Shown here in pieces: positions 1-11,189 of a stretch of 64,000 bases of DNA. This stretch comes from Ashinkailepas kermadecensis (lineage: Eukaryota > Arthropoda > Thecostraca > Neolepadidae), in the NCBI GenBank assembly GCA_034440615.1, contig JAOTOM010004684.1, positions 79,501 through 143,500 of the forward strand, in the 5' to 3' direction. Position 1 is the first letter of the stretch. Each line of letters starts with the position of its first letter. The position numbers and the translations under genes are program-made. The notes under the pieces were generated by a model that saw only the letters and a list, made by a program, of their open reading frames with translations, was not told where the DNA came from and made no database searches.

Positions 1-70
1 GACCAGGAGGCAGCTCCGCCGGCCGTGGCGACCAGCTCTGACAGACCAGGAGGCAGCGGTCTGGCGAAGT
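1..70. repeat. Edge of a GC-rich tandem repeat
   Basis: The motif GACCAGGAGGCAGC occurs at position 1 and again at 44, so the window opens inside or at the end of an array with a period of about 43 bp. Only one full unit and part of a second are visible. The rest, if it exists, lies to the left of the window. Confidence 0.5.
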
Positions 71-1614
71 ACAAGTTTGCAAAAGAAAACGCACAATGTT
101 GCGAAACAAAGTGATTGTGCGTACATATATGTTATATGCACATGCAGAATATTATGTCGTCCAGGAATGCTATTAAATTATTGGAAACCTAACCAAATTC
201 TAAGCTTCTTTTCAGTATTCCATCAAATGGTGAACTTTCGATATTTTGTAAATATCCAGTGGAAGCAATTTCTTCTCTGTCCATCAGATAGAGAAGCCAG
301 TGTCAATATGTCTGCTAAACCATAGTGGCAATCATACTCCCTGCCTGAGGTCACTGTCAGACTATTGCATGCAATTGGTGGATAAGCTTCCATCAGATTA
401 TAATTTTGTTCAATCCATTTGTAAATTTATATGCAAGGCAACGAACCAATTGTATTCATGTTCGGAGGGGCCAAGTATTCAGAGGCTTAAGTTTACAATG
501 GTGGAAACATAGGGGGGGGTTGACCTTTATCTTTAAAAAAAAACATTACCGGCAAAAGCAACAAGGAATGCACTGTTTACAGCAGCACTTCAAAACCGGC
601 AACGCTTCCAAAATATGCGCATCTGAGACAAGTTTTTATTTGGCCTTCTGGGCGTATCCTGGCCGTAAGCAGTCCACTCAGGGGACACATCATGACGTCA
701 TTTTTAAACATGAATAATGGTTCCCTGAAACTATGACCGGGGGCCAATCCCTCACCGTAGATGAAGCTGGTTCGCGATATTGATCAGAGCGGTAACCTGC
801 TCGCATAAACTTGACATTTGAAAACCGCCGATTTCGGCGTTCAGTTGTTGTCATCGACTTTTCCTCGGAAGTCAAGTTCGAATGGTCTGACTGTAAGATT
901 TCCGGCCAGACGACGTCCCAGGCGCGAATCTATATACACATTTCCATGGTTTGTACATAGACAAGCTGGTGCTCGGCCAAATACTGGTTGCTTGAGATAT
1001 GTGAACAATGCTCTGCTTGTTTATGTATAGCTTAACTTGGTCGTTTATATAACCAAAGCGTTTTCAAATCAACGTAATTGATATGGCCTGACACCGGCAT
1101 TGGGATGCCATGACGATTACTCTCCGTTGGTGACCGTTGTGAAGCTGCCTAGTGTAAGTTATGGTTGATGGTTGTGCTTGACAATAGTGTGTGAGAAAAT
1201 ATTACTTCGAAGTTCCGAACACCAATGCATGCTTTTCATCCCACCGTGTACTTCGGTCTCCTGGCTCAATTATCCTCGAATACAAATAACAATTCAGCTT
1301 CCGAGCTGCAGACGCGGCAATGTCGTATCCCCTGATGATGACGTCACTGGGCCTGAGTCAGTACCACCGCGTGCCATGTCGGCTATCCTCGTGGCCAGAT
1401 CGGGCCGGCGATAGTCTGGGGGAGCAGGCGCCACCTGAATAATGCACATTTCAATCATTGCGTGCCCCCCTTGACAGTAGTATGCGCAGTGTCTCTACCG
1501 AACAGAATTGCCGCCGAGACGTGTTTGCGGTCATTACATACATGAATGGGCGTCCCATGGAAACTCTGGCGGCAATGTGCGCTGATCAGTAAGGCAAGAA
1601 TATCTTTCACCAAA
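71..1614. other. Unique sequence, no gene recognised
   Basis: Open frames here are short (at most 103 codons), overlap on both strands, and have no family signature that I recognise. I see no RNA gene or mobile element. The stretch ends where the 37-bp array begins. Confidence 0.5.
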
Positions 1615-3359
1615 GCGTGGTATCCACCGCGGACTACTCACTCTGTCCTGACCGTGGTATCAACCGTGGACTGTTCACTATGTCCTGACCGTGGTATCCA
1701 CCGTGGATTATTCACTCTGTCCTGACCGTGGTATCCACCGTGGACTGTTCACTATGTCCTGACCGTGGTATCCACCGTGGACTGTTCACTATGTCATGAC
1801 CGTGGTATCCACCGTGGACTGTTCACTCTGTCCTGACCGTGGTATCCACCGTGGACTGTTCACTCTGTCCTGACCGTGGGATCCACCGCGGTCTGCTCAT
1901 TATGTCATGACCGTGGTATCCACCGTGGACTGTTCATTGTCCTGACCTGGTATCCACCGTGGACTGTTCACTGTGTCATGACCGTGGTATCTACCGTGGA
2001 CTGTTCACTCTGTCATGACCGTGGTATCCACCGTGGACTGTTCACTATGTCCTGACCGTGGTATCCACCGTGGACTGTTCACTATGTCATGACCGTGGTA
2101 TCTACCGTGGACTGTTCACTCTGTTATGACCGTGGTATCCACCGTGGACTGTTCACTCTGTCCTGACCGTGGTATCCACCGTGGACTGTTCACTATGTCC
2201 TGACCGTGGTATCCACCGTGGACTGTTCACTATGTCATGACCGTGGTATCCACCGTGGACTGTTCACTCTGTCCTGACCGTGGTATCCACCGTGGACTGT
2301 TCACTCTGTCCTGACCGTGGGATCCACCGCGGTCTGCTCATTATGTCATGACCGTGGTATCCACCGTGGACTGTTCACTCTGTCCTGACCGTGGTATCCA
2401 CCGTGGACTGTTCACTGTGTCATGACCGTGGTATCTACCGTGGACTGTTCACTCTGTCATGACCGTGGTATCCACCGTGGACTGTTCACTATGTCCTGAC
2501 CGTGGTATCCACCGTGGACTGTTCACTATGTCATGACCGTGGTATCTACCGTGGACTGTTCACTCTGTCATGACCGTGGTATCCACCGTGGACTGTTCAC
2601 TATGTCCTGACCGTGGTATCCACCGTGGACTGTTCACTATGTCCTGACCGTGGGATCCACCGTGGACTGTTCACTATGTCCTGACCGTAGTATCCACCGT
2701 GGACTGTTCACTATGTCCTGACCGTGGTATGCACCGTGGACTGTTCACTATGTCATGACCGTGGTGTCCACCGTGGACTGTTCACTATGTCCTGATCGTG
2801 GTATCCATCGTGGACTGTTCACTACGTCCTGACCGTGGTATGCACCGTGGACTGTTCATTCTGTCATGACCGTGGTATCCACCGCGGTCTGCTCATTATG
2901 TCATGACCGTGGTATCCACCGTGGACGGTTCACTCTGTCATGACCGTGGTATACACCGTGGACTGTTCACTCTGTCATGACCGTGGTATCCACCGCGGTC
3001 TGTTCATTATGTCATGACCGTGGTATCCACCGTGGACTGTTCACTCTGTCCTGATCGTGGTATCCACCGTGGACTATTCATTATGTCCTGACCGTGGTAT
3101 GCACCGTGGACGGTTCACTCTGTCATGGCCGTGGTATCCACCGTGGACTGTTCACTCTGTCCTGACCGTGGTATCCACCGTGGACTGTTCACTCTGTCCT
3201 GACCGTGGTATCCACCGTGGACTGTTCACTCTGCCATGACCGTCGTGTCCACCGCGGACTGCTCATTATGTCATGACCGTGGTATCCACCTACCGTGGAC
3301 TGTTCACTATGTCATGACCGTGGTATCCACCGTGGACTGTTCACTCTGTCATGACCGTA
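1615..3359. repeat. 37-bp minisatellite, about 47 copies
   Basis: The unit is 37 bp with core GACCGTGGTATCCACCGTGG followed by a CTGTTCACT-type segment. It is repeated head to tail with scattered substitutions such as TCC/TCA, ACTATG/ACTCTG and GGACTG/GGTCTG. A few units carry small indels, for example near 1937. Each unit contains GTGG-TAT-CCAC, a short inverted repeat. Identical variant blocks recur at different places (compare 1860-1920 with 2300-2360), which points to duplication of multi-unit segments. Open frames here are incidental. Confidence 0.97.
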
Positions 3360-3421
3360 GTTCAATTTCACTCCCATTCCTGTGAGTCGCCGACTCTTTT
3401 GCAGATACTATATCTTCTGTT

Positions 3422-3566
<145 letters not shown>

Positions 3567-3573
3567 GAGACAG

Positions 3574-4240
3574 AGGGTATTGTGATGAGTGGACGTTGGC
3601 CCGGCGTCCGGTTGACGACCTTTTCACGGGGGGAAAGGAGGGAGGAGAGAGGAAGCAGAGGATGTTGTAATATGTAGTCGCATGTTGGCTCGGCGGTCAG
3701 TTCATGACGAGGGGGGGGGGGGGGGGCAGGGATGTTGTATGTAGTGGGGCAGTGAGGGAGAGAGAGAGGGAGAGAGAGAGAGAGAGAGGAGAGAGAGGGG
3801 AAGAGTGTAGTATGACGACCTTGTCAGGGTGGGAGAGGAGAGGGAGGGAGAGAGAGGGAACAGAGGGATATTGTAATATGTAGTGGCACGTTGGCCCGGC
3901 GTCCGGTTCATGACGACCTTGTCCAGCCGGCGGGAGAGAGAGGGAGGGAGGGAGGGAGAGAGAGGAAGCAGAGGATGTTGTAATATGTAGTCGCACGTTG
4001 GCTCGGCGGTCGGTTCATGACGACCTTGTCCAGCCGGTGGGAGAGAGAGAGGGAGGGAGGGAGAGAGAGGAAGCAGAGGATGTTGTAATATGAAGTCGCA
4101 CGTTGGCTCGGCGGTCAGTTCATGACGACCTTGTCCAGCCGGTGGGAGAGAGAGAGGGAGGGAGGGAGAGAGAGGAAGCAGAGGATGTTGTAATATGTAG
4201 TCGAATGTTGGCTCGGGGTCATTTTATGACGACCTTGTAC
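3574..4240. repeat. 105-bp GA-rich minisatellite, about six to seven copies
   Basis: The segment GATGTTGTAATATG recurs at 3974, 4079 and 4184, giving a period of exactly 105 bp in the right part. Each unit has a unique half (CACGTTGGCTCGGCGGTC, then GACCTTGTCCAGCCGG) and a variable GAGAGAGGGAGGGAG half. Copies to the left are more divergent, and one carries an oligo-G run at 3711-3726. The GA half changes length between copies, as expected for a microsatellite embedded in a longer unit. Confidence 0.92.
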
Positions 4241-4617
4241 AGCCGGCGACGGCGCACCGATATTTAACTTGGCTCTGAGCTTTCTCTGGGGCTAGGAACT
4301 CACAGTGGGTGGCCAGTAAATGTTTGCTTTTGCCCGACGCCAGCGCTGGTCACACGTCCGCTGCTGCCGTCACAATCAGTCGGCAGTGATCGCCCCCACC
4401 CCATCCCCACCCCCCACATAGCTAGCTTCATATTGGTACCAGGAGGCGACATGGCTGGATCATAATCAGGACACTATTATCTAGCAGACTGTCACGGCAG
4501 GTTCGGGAGCACGAGCTACGAAGGCCCACAAATGAGTCTTCTTTGATGATAGCCGTAAATTATTTCACGGATTGCAACTATTGAATTACCATAAATTGTA
4601 TCAATCCATAGGTACAT
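4241..4617. other. Unique sequence, no gene recognised
   Basis: This is non-repetitive DNA between the 105-bp array and an AT microsatellite. A short C-rich run lies at 4393-4417. I see no coding potential or RNA gene. Confidence 0.4.
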
Positions 4618-4715
4618 GCATATATAGATATATATATATATATACATGCATATATACATACAGATATGCACACACACACACACACTATATACTTTTTTAA
4701 CATACACATATATAT

Positions 4716-4766
<51 letters not shown>

Positions 4767-4785
4767 TATGTGTATATATATGTTA
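4618..4785. repeat. Compound (TA)n/(CA)n microsatellite
   Basis: Alternating TA, TACA and CA dinucleotides include a (CA)n run at 4670-4684 and a long (TA)n run at 4725-4762. The Tyr/Ile-rich frames read through it are artefacts. Confidence 0.95.
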
Positions 4786-6065
4786 ACTGTAAGATCATAA
4801 CCGTGATTTCAGACAGCAGCGGAATGTCAGTCAGAGCTGACCTGGCATGCCATCTGAAACATGGCGCAAGTATCGGTAGGTTGGACATGCTTTGAAGCAG
4901 AGAAAATCCCACGGATTGGTATCGCACGTACATCGGCTTGGTAGCGATAATGGAGCGCATTGCATGAATTTTCAACAAAATAAATGGGCATGGATTGGAT
5001 GCGTATTGCACTACCAAGAATTTCCTTCAAAGTTAAATTCCCATCAATTATTTGTCTTACTTCTGTTTCTTAAATGCATAATCGTACGCACAAAAAAAAT
5101 GTTATCAGGTTAGCTGACGATGATTATATGTGAGACAAATTGCATAAAAGATATGTGAAGCACTTCTTTAATAAAAGCTACCTAGTAATGGTCATACTAA
5201 CCAACATCCACAATGTCAAATACACGGACGTGTACTCAATTAATTATATGGTTCTCTCAATTTCTAGTAATCATCTAATCCTTCCACCACTCAGTTGACT
5301 GCAATCACCTTGCTTCTCATAGCCTGTGCAGATACTATTGATAATCACATTCAGGGGCCAAATCCATCTGCAGCTACATTCCTACCATGGTATGGAAGGT
5401 ATCAATCTGAAATTCTTGGCTTCAGCCTCCTTATTTATGTAAACAGTGATGGAATTGGGATATTTATACGTACAAGAAACTAACTTTAGGACAATGGCAC
5501 CAGTATTTTGAACCAGGTTAGGTTAAATGTTCCTCATCAAAATGTAAGGTTTGCTAACTATGACAAAGAGAGGTGGTGAAATACTCCATGAAAGTTGGCA
5601 TGTGCATGCGTATGCACGGTGCACCCAGCCCTGCTACAAAGACTAAGCGAACAAGAAAACTGCTAGCTTATGAGCCGATGAGACAAACATCAGATATGGG
5701 CAGCATGTATTATGCAGAGCTCACTCCCAAAGAAAGCAGTACCTGTCAGTTTCGGAGATGATGTATGTCCTCCATGGCTTAGTAAACTCTAAGTATTTTC
5801 GTGATCGATAGACAACTGCTGTGGTAATTGCGATCAACAGACAACTGTTAATGGCAATGCATATTTGTGGATTTGAGACCACCTCACGATTATAATATTG
5901 TCTAATAACGCTCCTTTTTGGCTATGTTGTTTTATTTCCAGTGCAGATTATATTTATATTCTATTTCCATCCATTTCCATCTATTTCTATTTCTATTTTG
6001 TATTTTCATTCTATCTGCTTGCTGGTGGGACTCAACTCAACAGCTACTCTAGGCCACCATGCTTC
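4786..6065. other. Unique AT-rich sequence, no gene recognised
   Basis: There is no open frame above about 75 codons and none with recognisable motifs. TATTTCTATTTCTATT-like imperfect pyrimidine repeats occur around 5955-6012. Confidence 0.45.
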
Positions 6066-6206
6066 CAAATACTAGGCACATTATCAAAGGAGAATAGTCG
6101 TGTAAGCATACTCAAATATTAGGCACATTATCACCAGGAAGTAGCCCTGTAATCATACTCAAATACTAGGCACATTATCACCGGGGAGTAGTCGTATAAT
6201 CATACG
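6066..6206. repeat. 47-bp tandem repeat, three copies
   Basis: CAAATACTAGGCACATTATC recurs at 6066, 6113 and 6160 with minor changes, giving a 47-bp period. Copies two and three are the most similar. Confidence 0.9.
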
Positions 6207-6478
6207 TCATATGTGTTTCCATGGCGACAGCAGTCAACAGCAGGAGAGCGGTTTGGGCGAGGCCCCAGCAGCTGCGACCAGGGAACATGAACCAATCTTA
6301 CACGATCACAGTAGGCACCCTGACGGGACCCGGAGGTGCACTTGCGGTATTTCCGCGCGTCACCGACGGGCCTTGACGGCGCCCTGGGAGTGACAGATCA
6401 TGGTGCCGGCAGCCGTCGAGCGGCTTCCCGATTTTCGCACACGGAGGGATCATTACAGCGGTGGAGCCCAGGCCAGTT

Positions 6479-6548
6479 GTGAATAGTGAGATGGGAAGTG
6501 CACGGATTAGTGATATGTGAATAGTGACATGGGAAGTGCACGGATTCT
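6479..6548. repeat. 38-bp tandem duplication
   Basis: GTGAATAGTGAGATGGGAAG starts at 6479 and a near copy (GACATGGG) starts at 6517. Both continue into GTGCACGGATT. Confidence 0.85.
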
Positions 6549-7136
6549 ACGTAGATACACCTGATGAAAAGTAAATAACCTCGGCCGTAGTCAGGGTGTC
6601 AGGTGCAGCCCTGTTGCGACTGACGACGATACTAAGTCAGAGCCGGAAGCTGTACATTATGCACGACTCAAATATTGCCGATAAGTTTGGAAAAGCAGAC
6701 TCTTCGCATGAGAAAGGACATGCTATATTTTTGATTTTTCACGTATACGGGATGTAAATGCAGAGGTCCAAATTACAACGCACTTGCTCCACATCAGAGG
6801 GAACATAAATCTGCTCTCTTCAGCGCAAAAAAAGACACACAAAGACACGTGCATAATGGTTAGTATTTTACCCCAAATGAAAGAGCTGACTACTCATAGC
6901 CAGCAACAGGTGATCTGTTCACAAGCTTAAACATCCAGTACGGTTCGGGGAAGTAATTAGCGTTGACCGTGCTCGTACGAATCCTGGTAACTTCTGGACA
7001 ACCATGACCAATACAGGCTTATTTCATAGAAATATAAAAATCCAGTCTCCAAAATCTGGCATTGCAATTTTTGATGCTATGTAGGCACCTTTCAAATTAT
7101 ACCATTGTAATGTATTGGCGAATGATTAACGCTCTA
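6549..7136. other. Unique sequence, no gene recognised
   Basis: No open frame of note, RNA gene or mobile-element signature is visible. Confidence 0.4.
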
Positions 7137-7213
7137 TCGATTGGCTATTGACTGGTTATCGATTGGTTATCGATTAGCTATCGATTGGCTATCGATTTGC
7201 TATCGATTGGCTA
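7137..7213. repeat. 11-bp tandem repeat, seven copies
   Basis: The unit is ATCGATTGGCT with single-base variants (GGTT, AGCT, TTGCT), repeated about seven times. Each unit contains the palindrome ATCGAT or a one-base variant of it. Confidence 0.93.
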
Positions 7214-7724
7214 TAGATTCATGTTAGTTAGATTAAAAACAGTCATAAATGGCAGACCTTTAGCAATGCAAAAATGACCCATTTCTGTGTCTACCGCCCT
7301 GGAACTGCCCTAGCAATGAGTTTCATTATTAGCAGGATACATTCACAACACAGCGAATCGAATCCACTTTTGTGCGAGCCAATCGAACCAGTAGGATTCG
7401 AGATCTCATGGCGGCCGAATACCCCCCCCTTCGCCATACGGGAATGTGTCTTTTTGGGTACAGGAACACGGTTAGGGTAGGTATTCTAATGAGAAACACA
7501 ACATTCAAAAGTTCCCATTTCGAATGCCTGAATCCGCCCTCCTAGTTTTGACACTAAAAGAGCTGTTAACACTGCATATTACGTGGCAACTGCGATCGGT
7601 CACTCCTGAGGTCTCACAGACTACCGGCAGATTCTCTCGTGAAAGACGGCAATCGGTTCCTTGTGACACCATCCATATGTCGATAAAACATTCTTTGTTG
7701 TTGACATGTTGACGGAGGCGTACA
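7214..7724. other. Unique sequence, no gene recognised
   Basis: Two open frames of 60-70 codons on the plus strand show no recognisable domain. Confidence 0.4.
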
Positions 7725-7860
7725 CAGGAACCAACAACAACAACAAGACTTTATTAGTCGTGATAAAATTGTGAATGACACAAAAGCAAGTGCTTAATGC
7801 TGGGTATCAATACAAGAGACAAGTGATGCACTGTACAAATTTACACATCTGCCACCTGTA
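7725..7860 (-). mobile_element. Possible 3' end of a retroposon (minus strand)
   Basis: Read on the minus strand, this stretch contains AATAAAGTCTTG followed by (TTG)n. This polyadenylation-signal plus simple-repeat tail is common at the 3' ends of invertebrate non-LTR retroposons. No coding sequence of such an element is visible next to it, because the 20-bp array begins close upstream. It may be a short 3' remnant or simply a poly(A)-signal-like sequence. Confidence 0.3.
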
Positions 7861-7917
7861 AGCTATATCCGACGGCCGCACAACAAGACGCGCCGCACTA
7901 CAGGCCGGCCCTCGACC

Positions 7918-8665
7918 GCATGCCGCCGTCTCCGACCGTAGGCCGCCGTCTCCGACCGTAGGCCGCCGTCTCCGACCGTAGACCGCTGTCTCCGACCGTA
8001 GGCCGCCGTCTCCGACCGTAGACCGCCGTCTCCGACCGTAGGCCGCCGTCTCCGACCGTAGGCCGCCGTCTCCGACCGTAGGCCGCCGTCTCCGACCGTA
8101 GACCGCCGTCTCCGACCGTAGGCCGCCGTCTCCGACCGTAGGCCGCCGTCTCCGACCGTAGGCCGCCGTCTCCGACCGTAGGCCGCCGTCTCCGACCGTA
8201 GGCCGCCGTCTCCGACCGTAGGCCGCCGTCTCCGACCGTAGGCCGCCGTCTCCGACCGTAGACCGCCGTCTCCGACCGTAGGCCGCCGTCTCCGACCGTA
8301 GGCCGCCGTCTCCGACCGTAGGCCGCCGTCTCCGACCGTAGGCCGCCGTCTCCGACCGTAGACCGCTGTCTCCGACCGTAGGCCGCCGTCTCCGACCGTA
8401 GGCCGCCGTCTCCGACCGTAGGCCGCCGTCTCCGACCGTAGACCGCCGTCTCCGACCGTAGGCCGCCGTCTCCGACCGTAGGCCGCCGACCCCGACCGTA
8501 GACCGCCGTCTCCGACCGTAGACCGCTGTCTCCGACCGTAGGTCGCCGTCTCCGACCGTAGGCCGCCGTCTCCGACCGTATGCAGCCATATCCGACCGTA
8601 GGCTGCCGTCTCCGACCGTAGGCCGCCGACCCCGACCATAGGCCGCTATCTCCGACCACAATCTG
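7918..8665. repeat. 20-bp GC-rich minisatellite, about 37 copies
   Basis: The unit GGCCGCCGTCTCCGACCGTA is repeated with almost perfect 20-bp register. The main variants are GACC for GGCC and GCTGTC for GCCGTC. The right end (8480-8665) is more degenerate, with GACCCCGAC, CATATCC and CTATCTCC variants, and the left edge also fades. All three minus-strand frames stay open for about 260-285 codons, because 20 bp is not a multiple of three and every frame reads the same 20-residue cycle. This is not evidence of a gene. Confidence 0.97.
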
Positions 8666-8689
8666 CCATCTGTAGGCCATATCCTAGCG

Positions 8690-9372
8690 CTGTCACGTCT
8701 GGCATCCGAAACGTATACGAACTCTCTTTCAAAATTTGGTTTAATACCCTTTAATATTCTGCTTTTTAATTACTACTACTTTACAGCATAATTGGATATA
8801 GCATTAGCGAAACGACAGAAGTGAATGAAAATGTTTGGTAAGCAATGGCTGTAGAGTGGTTATGTAACTACTTTGTAACTATTACTCTCCCTCATGTTTT
8901 TGTGTCCACTCAACAAAGCTTTCAATCTGCCCGCTGATGAGATATTTACGAAATCTACTCCAAGCTTGCCTGAGGTGGTCTGAAAAGGTCACGCCTTTGA
9001 ATTTCATAATTGATGCAGAATGGAACGAAATGAGCGGTAGTTTCTCTTGACAACCATTGGTGCAGCCGGAGGATGGGACTTTGTCTATATTAAATTGGTG
9101 ATGGTTTAGGTTCATAGTCCTACTCTGGGCTGGAGAATATCACCCAGTTTTGATCCCAGTGCATGACAAGTCGGTGGCTGATTTTGAGCTAGCATGCTGG
9201 TGAATCGCTTTTTTAATGACGGCTGGGAATGCGGCAATTTGACGGGGTTCGATAATGCGTCCCATGTCATTGTTGTTGTGGGGGGGGGGGGGGAGAGTGT
9301 CGAAGTAGTTCGCTGCGATTTTGGGGAGTGAGTGTCATCGCGTTTCGCAACTGTAAGCCTGCATTGCGTCTC
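8690..9372. other. Unique sequence with one small unassigned frame
   Basis: A 77-codon minus-strand frame (8882-9115) looks moderately protein-like (for example FSDHLRQAWSRFRKYL) but matches no family I recognise and has no obvious partner exon. A G-run lies at 9278-9292. Otherwise nothing is seen. Confidence 0.35.
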
Positions 9373-9772
9373 CGTTGTGTCAGGTTGGGTAGCCGTGGTG
9401 ATGTGAGGCGATGTACATCCCCACATGTTGCCCATTGTGTAGTGCATAGGGAATGAAGGCTTTTTTTTTGTGTCTGGGGTAGCCGCGGTGGTGAGGCGAT
9501 GTACATCCCCACATGTTGCCCATTGTGTAGTGATAGGGATTGCTCTCCTTCTGGGGCAGTTGTGTGAGTGCATAGTGCATAGGGCATGCGTGGCTCTCCC
9601 TTGTATCTGGGGTAGCCGTGGTGATGTGAGGTGGTGTACATCCCCACATGTTGCCCATTGTGTAGGGCATAGGGCATGCGTGGCTCTCCCTTGTGTCTGG
9701 GGTAGCCGCGGTGATGTGAGGTGGTGTACATCCCCACATGTTGCCCATTGTGTAGTGCATAGTTTGAGCAAG
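9373..9772. repeat. Long-unit tandem repeat, four copies of uneven length
   Basis: TACATCCCCACATGTTGCCC recurs four times, each preceded by GGTAGCCG(C/T)GGTGATGTGAGG and followed by a CATTGTGTAG segment. Spacing varies from about 80 to 150 bp because the filler (GGGCATGCGTGGCTCTCCC and an oligo-T stretch near 9462) differs between copies. Open frames on both strands are produced by the repeat. Confidence 0.9.
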
Positions 9773-9900
9773 CATGGCTCACCTCGCCTCAGGTGACGCC
9801 CCATCCAGCTCTGATCTTAACTTTTGTATAACTGTGTTGGAAAGTTGACCCCGGTTACAAGAATTCCAGCCAGGTCTTGAAGTCTTAAAAAATAGTTTTT

Positions 9901-10113
9901 CAGCAGGGACAAAGGGTGCAGCTCCTTGCCGAGTTTGAGGGAACGTGTCCGGAAAAACGGCAGATCAGTGTTCTACAACGACTGAGGTGCATGATCCAAG
10001 CCGACCAGTTGAGAACTCTCATAGTCAGTAATTGCAGCGTACCTGACATCATCTTGAACTTGGTAAAGAACAAGGATCAATACAAAAGCTTAATTTCTCG
10101 TATCCGTTGTTGA
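9901..10113 (+). CDS. Possible terminal exon or gene fragment, unknown protein
   Basis: A frame of about 70 codons ends in TGA at 10111-10113. It reads as fairly ordinary protein: LAEFEGTCPEKRQ, then RCMIQADQLRTLIV, then ILNLVKNKDQYKSLI. Just upstream, a T-rich stretch ending in CAG (about 9893-9905) could act as a splice acceptor. There is no strong ATG context, so it is more likely an internal or last exon, or a fragment, than a small gene. I do not recognise the family, and chance cannot be excluded at this length. Confidence 0.22.
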   Translation, partial: QQGQRVQLLAEFEGTCPEKRQISVLQRLRCMIQADQLRTLIVSNCSVPDIILNLVKNKDQYKSLISRIRC

Positions 10114-10739
10114 TGTTATTTCTAAACTGGCTGAGTTCTCGTGACACATGCTCAAATCGTACAAATTGCGACGAAAATTCAGTTGCAATTCATTGTACTT
10201 TTAGGATGGTACAACGCTCCAAAATTGCGTTAGCTGTTTGATTTCAATGACTTACAAAAAAAGATAAAACGATATCAAACTGTGATAAATGGCGGTGAAT
10301 CAGTCAATTTAGCAACACATGAGCAAGTATGAAAATATACTCAACCGGATTGTGCATGCTCTGTTTACACTCGTGCAGATGTTGCAGTCGCTCAAATTGT
10401 CAACTCGATCAAATCGTTCCCGCTCAGCTGTTCGCTGAAAGTGCACTCTCTCAAATTTGATTTACTGAAATAGACCCCACTCCCATTTTCTGTAATTGGT
10501 AATAATATCCAAACCTTACCCTAGTATGAGGTTGGTGAGTTTTCAACCTATGGGCGAAAACAAATTATCACACGTAGTCCTTGATGAGGAGTCGCTTAAA
10601 CATCAGAGGGCCGAAAGCATAACACTGATGACATTTTGCGTGCATTATTTTTTAATCAGAAAACGACTCTCCAGCTTTAACATTGAAATATATCTCATCA
10701 ATATGAATTAAATCATTCAAGAATCTTTCCAGACAACCG
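10114..10739. other. Unique sequence, no gene recognised
   Basis: The longest frame is 71 codons and has no recognisable features. Confidence 0.4.
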
Positions 10740-10881
10740 AAATTCAGCTTGCACTTTTCCAAAACCCCCCCCAAAAAAACCCCCCTTCCCAAAAAAAAAA
10801 AAAACCAAACCCCCTCCCACCCAAAAAAAAAAAACAAAAAAAAAAAAACCCCCCCCTAAAAAAAAAAATTAAAAAAAACCC

Positions 10882-10918
<37 letters not shown>

Positions 10919-10945
10919 AATAAAAAAAAAAAAAAAAAAAAAAAC

Positions 10946-10987
<42 letters not shown>

Positions 10988-11028
10988 ACAACAAAAAAAA
11001 AAAAAAAAAAAACCCCCCCCCATAAAAA

Positions 11029-11077
<49 letters not shown>

Positions 11078-11189
11078 TTTAAAAAAAAAAAAAAAAAAAA
11101 TACAGGAACTCTTTCTCTGAATGAGGGCCAGACGTTGGGTATTGAAGGGAAATGCGCACGTGCGCCCAAATTCAGCTTGCACTTTTCCA
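10740..11189. repeat. A/C-only low-complexity tract bracketed by a 22-bp direct repeat
   Basis: From about 10763 to 11101 the plus strand is almost entirely runs of A and C, with no G and only a few T. It includes a C-run of more than 40 bases (10946-10987). The 22-bp sequence starting AAATTCAGCTTGCACTTTTC is present at both ends (10740-10761 and 11168-11189). The Phe/Gly-rich minus-strand frames are artefacts. An assembly or consensus error is a serious possibility. Confidence 0.85.

Noticed and set aside
24..36. Match to the gypsy primer-binding site (CGTGGCGACCAG) near the window start, suggesting a second LTR element
   Set aside because: Only about 12 bases match and there is no LTR-like sequence beside it. 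It lies in a GC-rich tandem unit.
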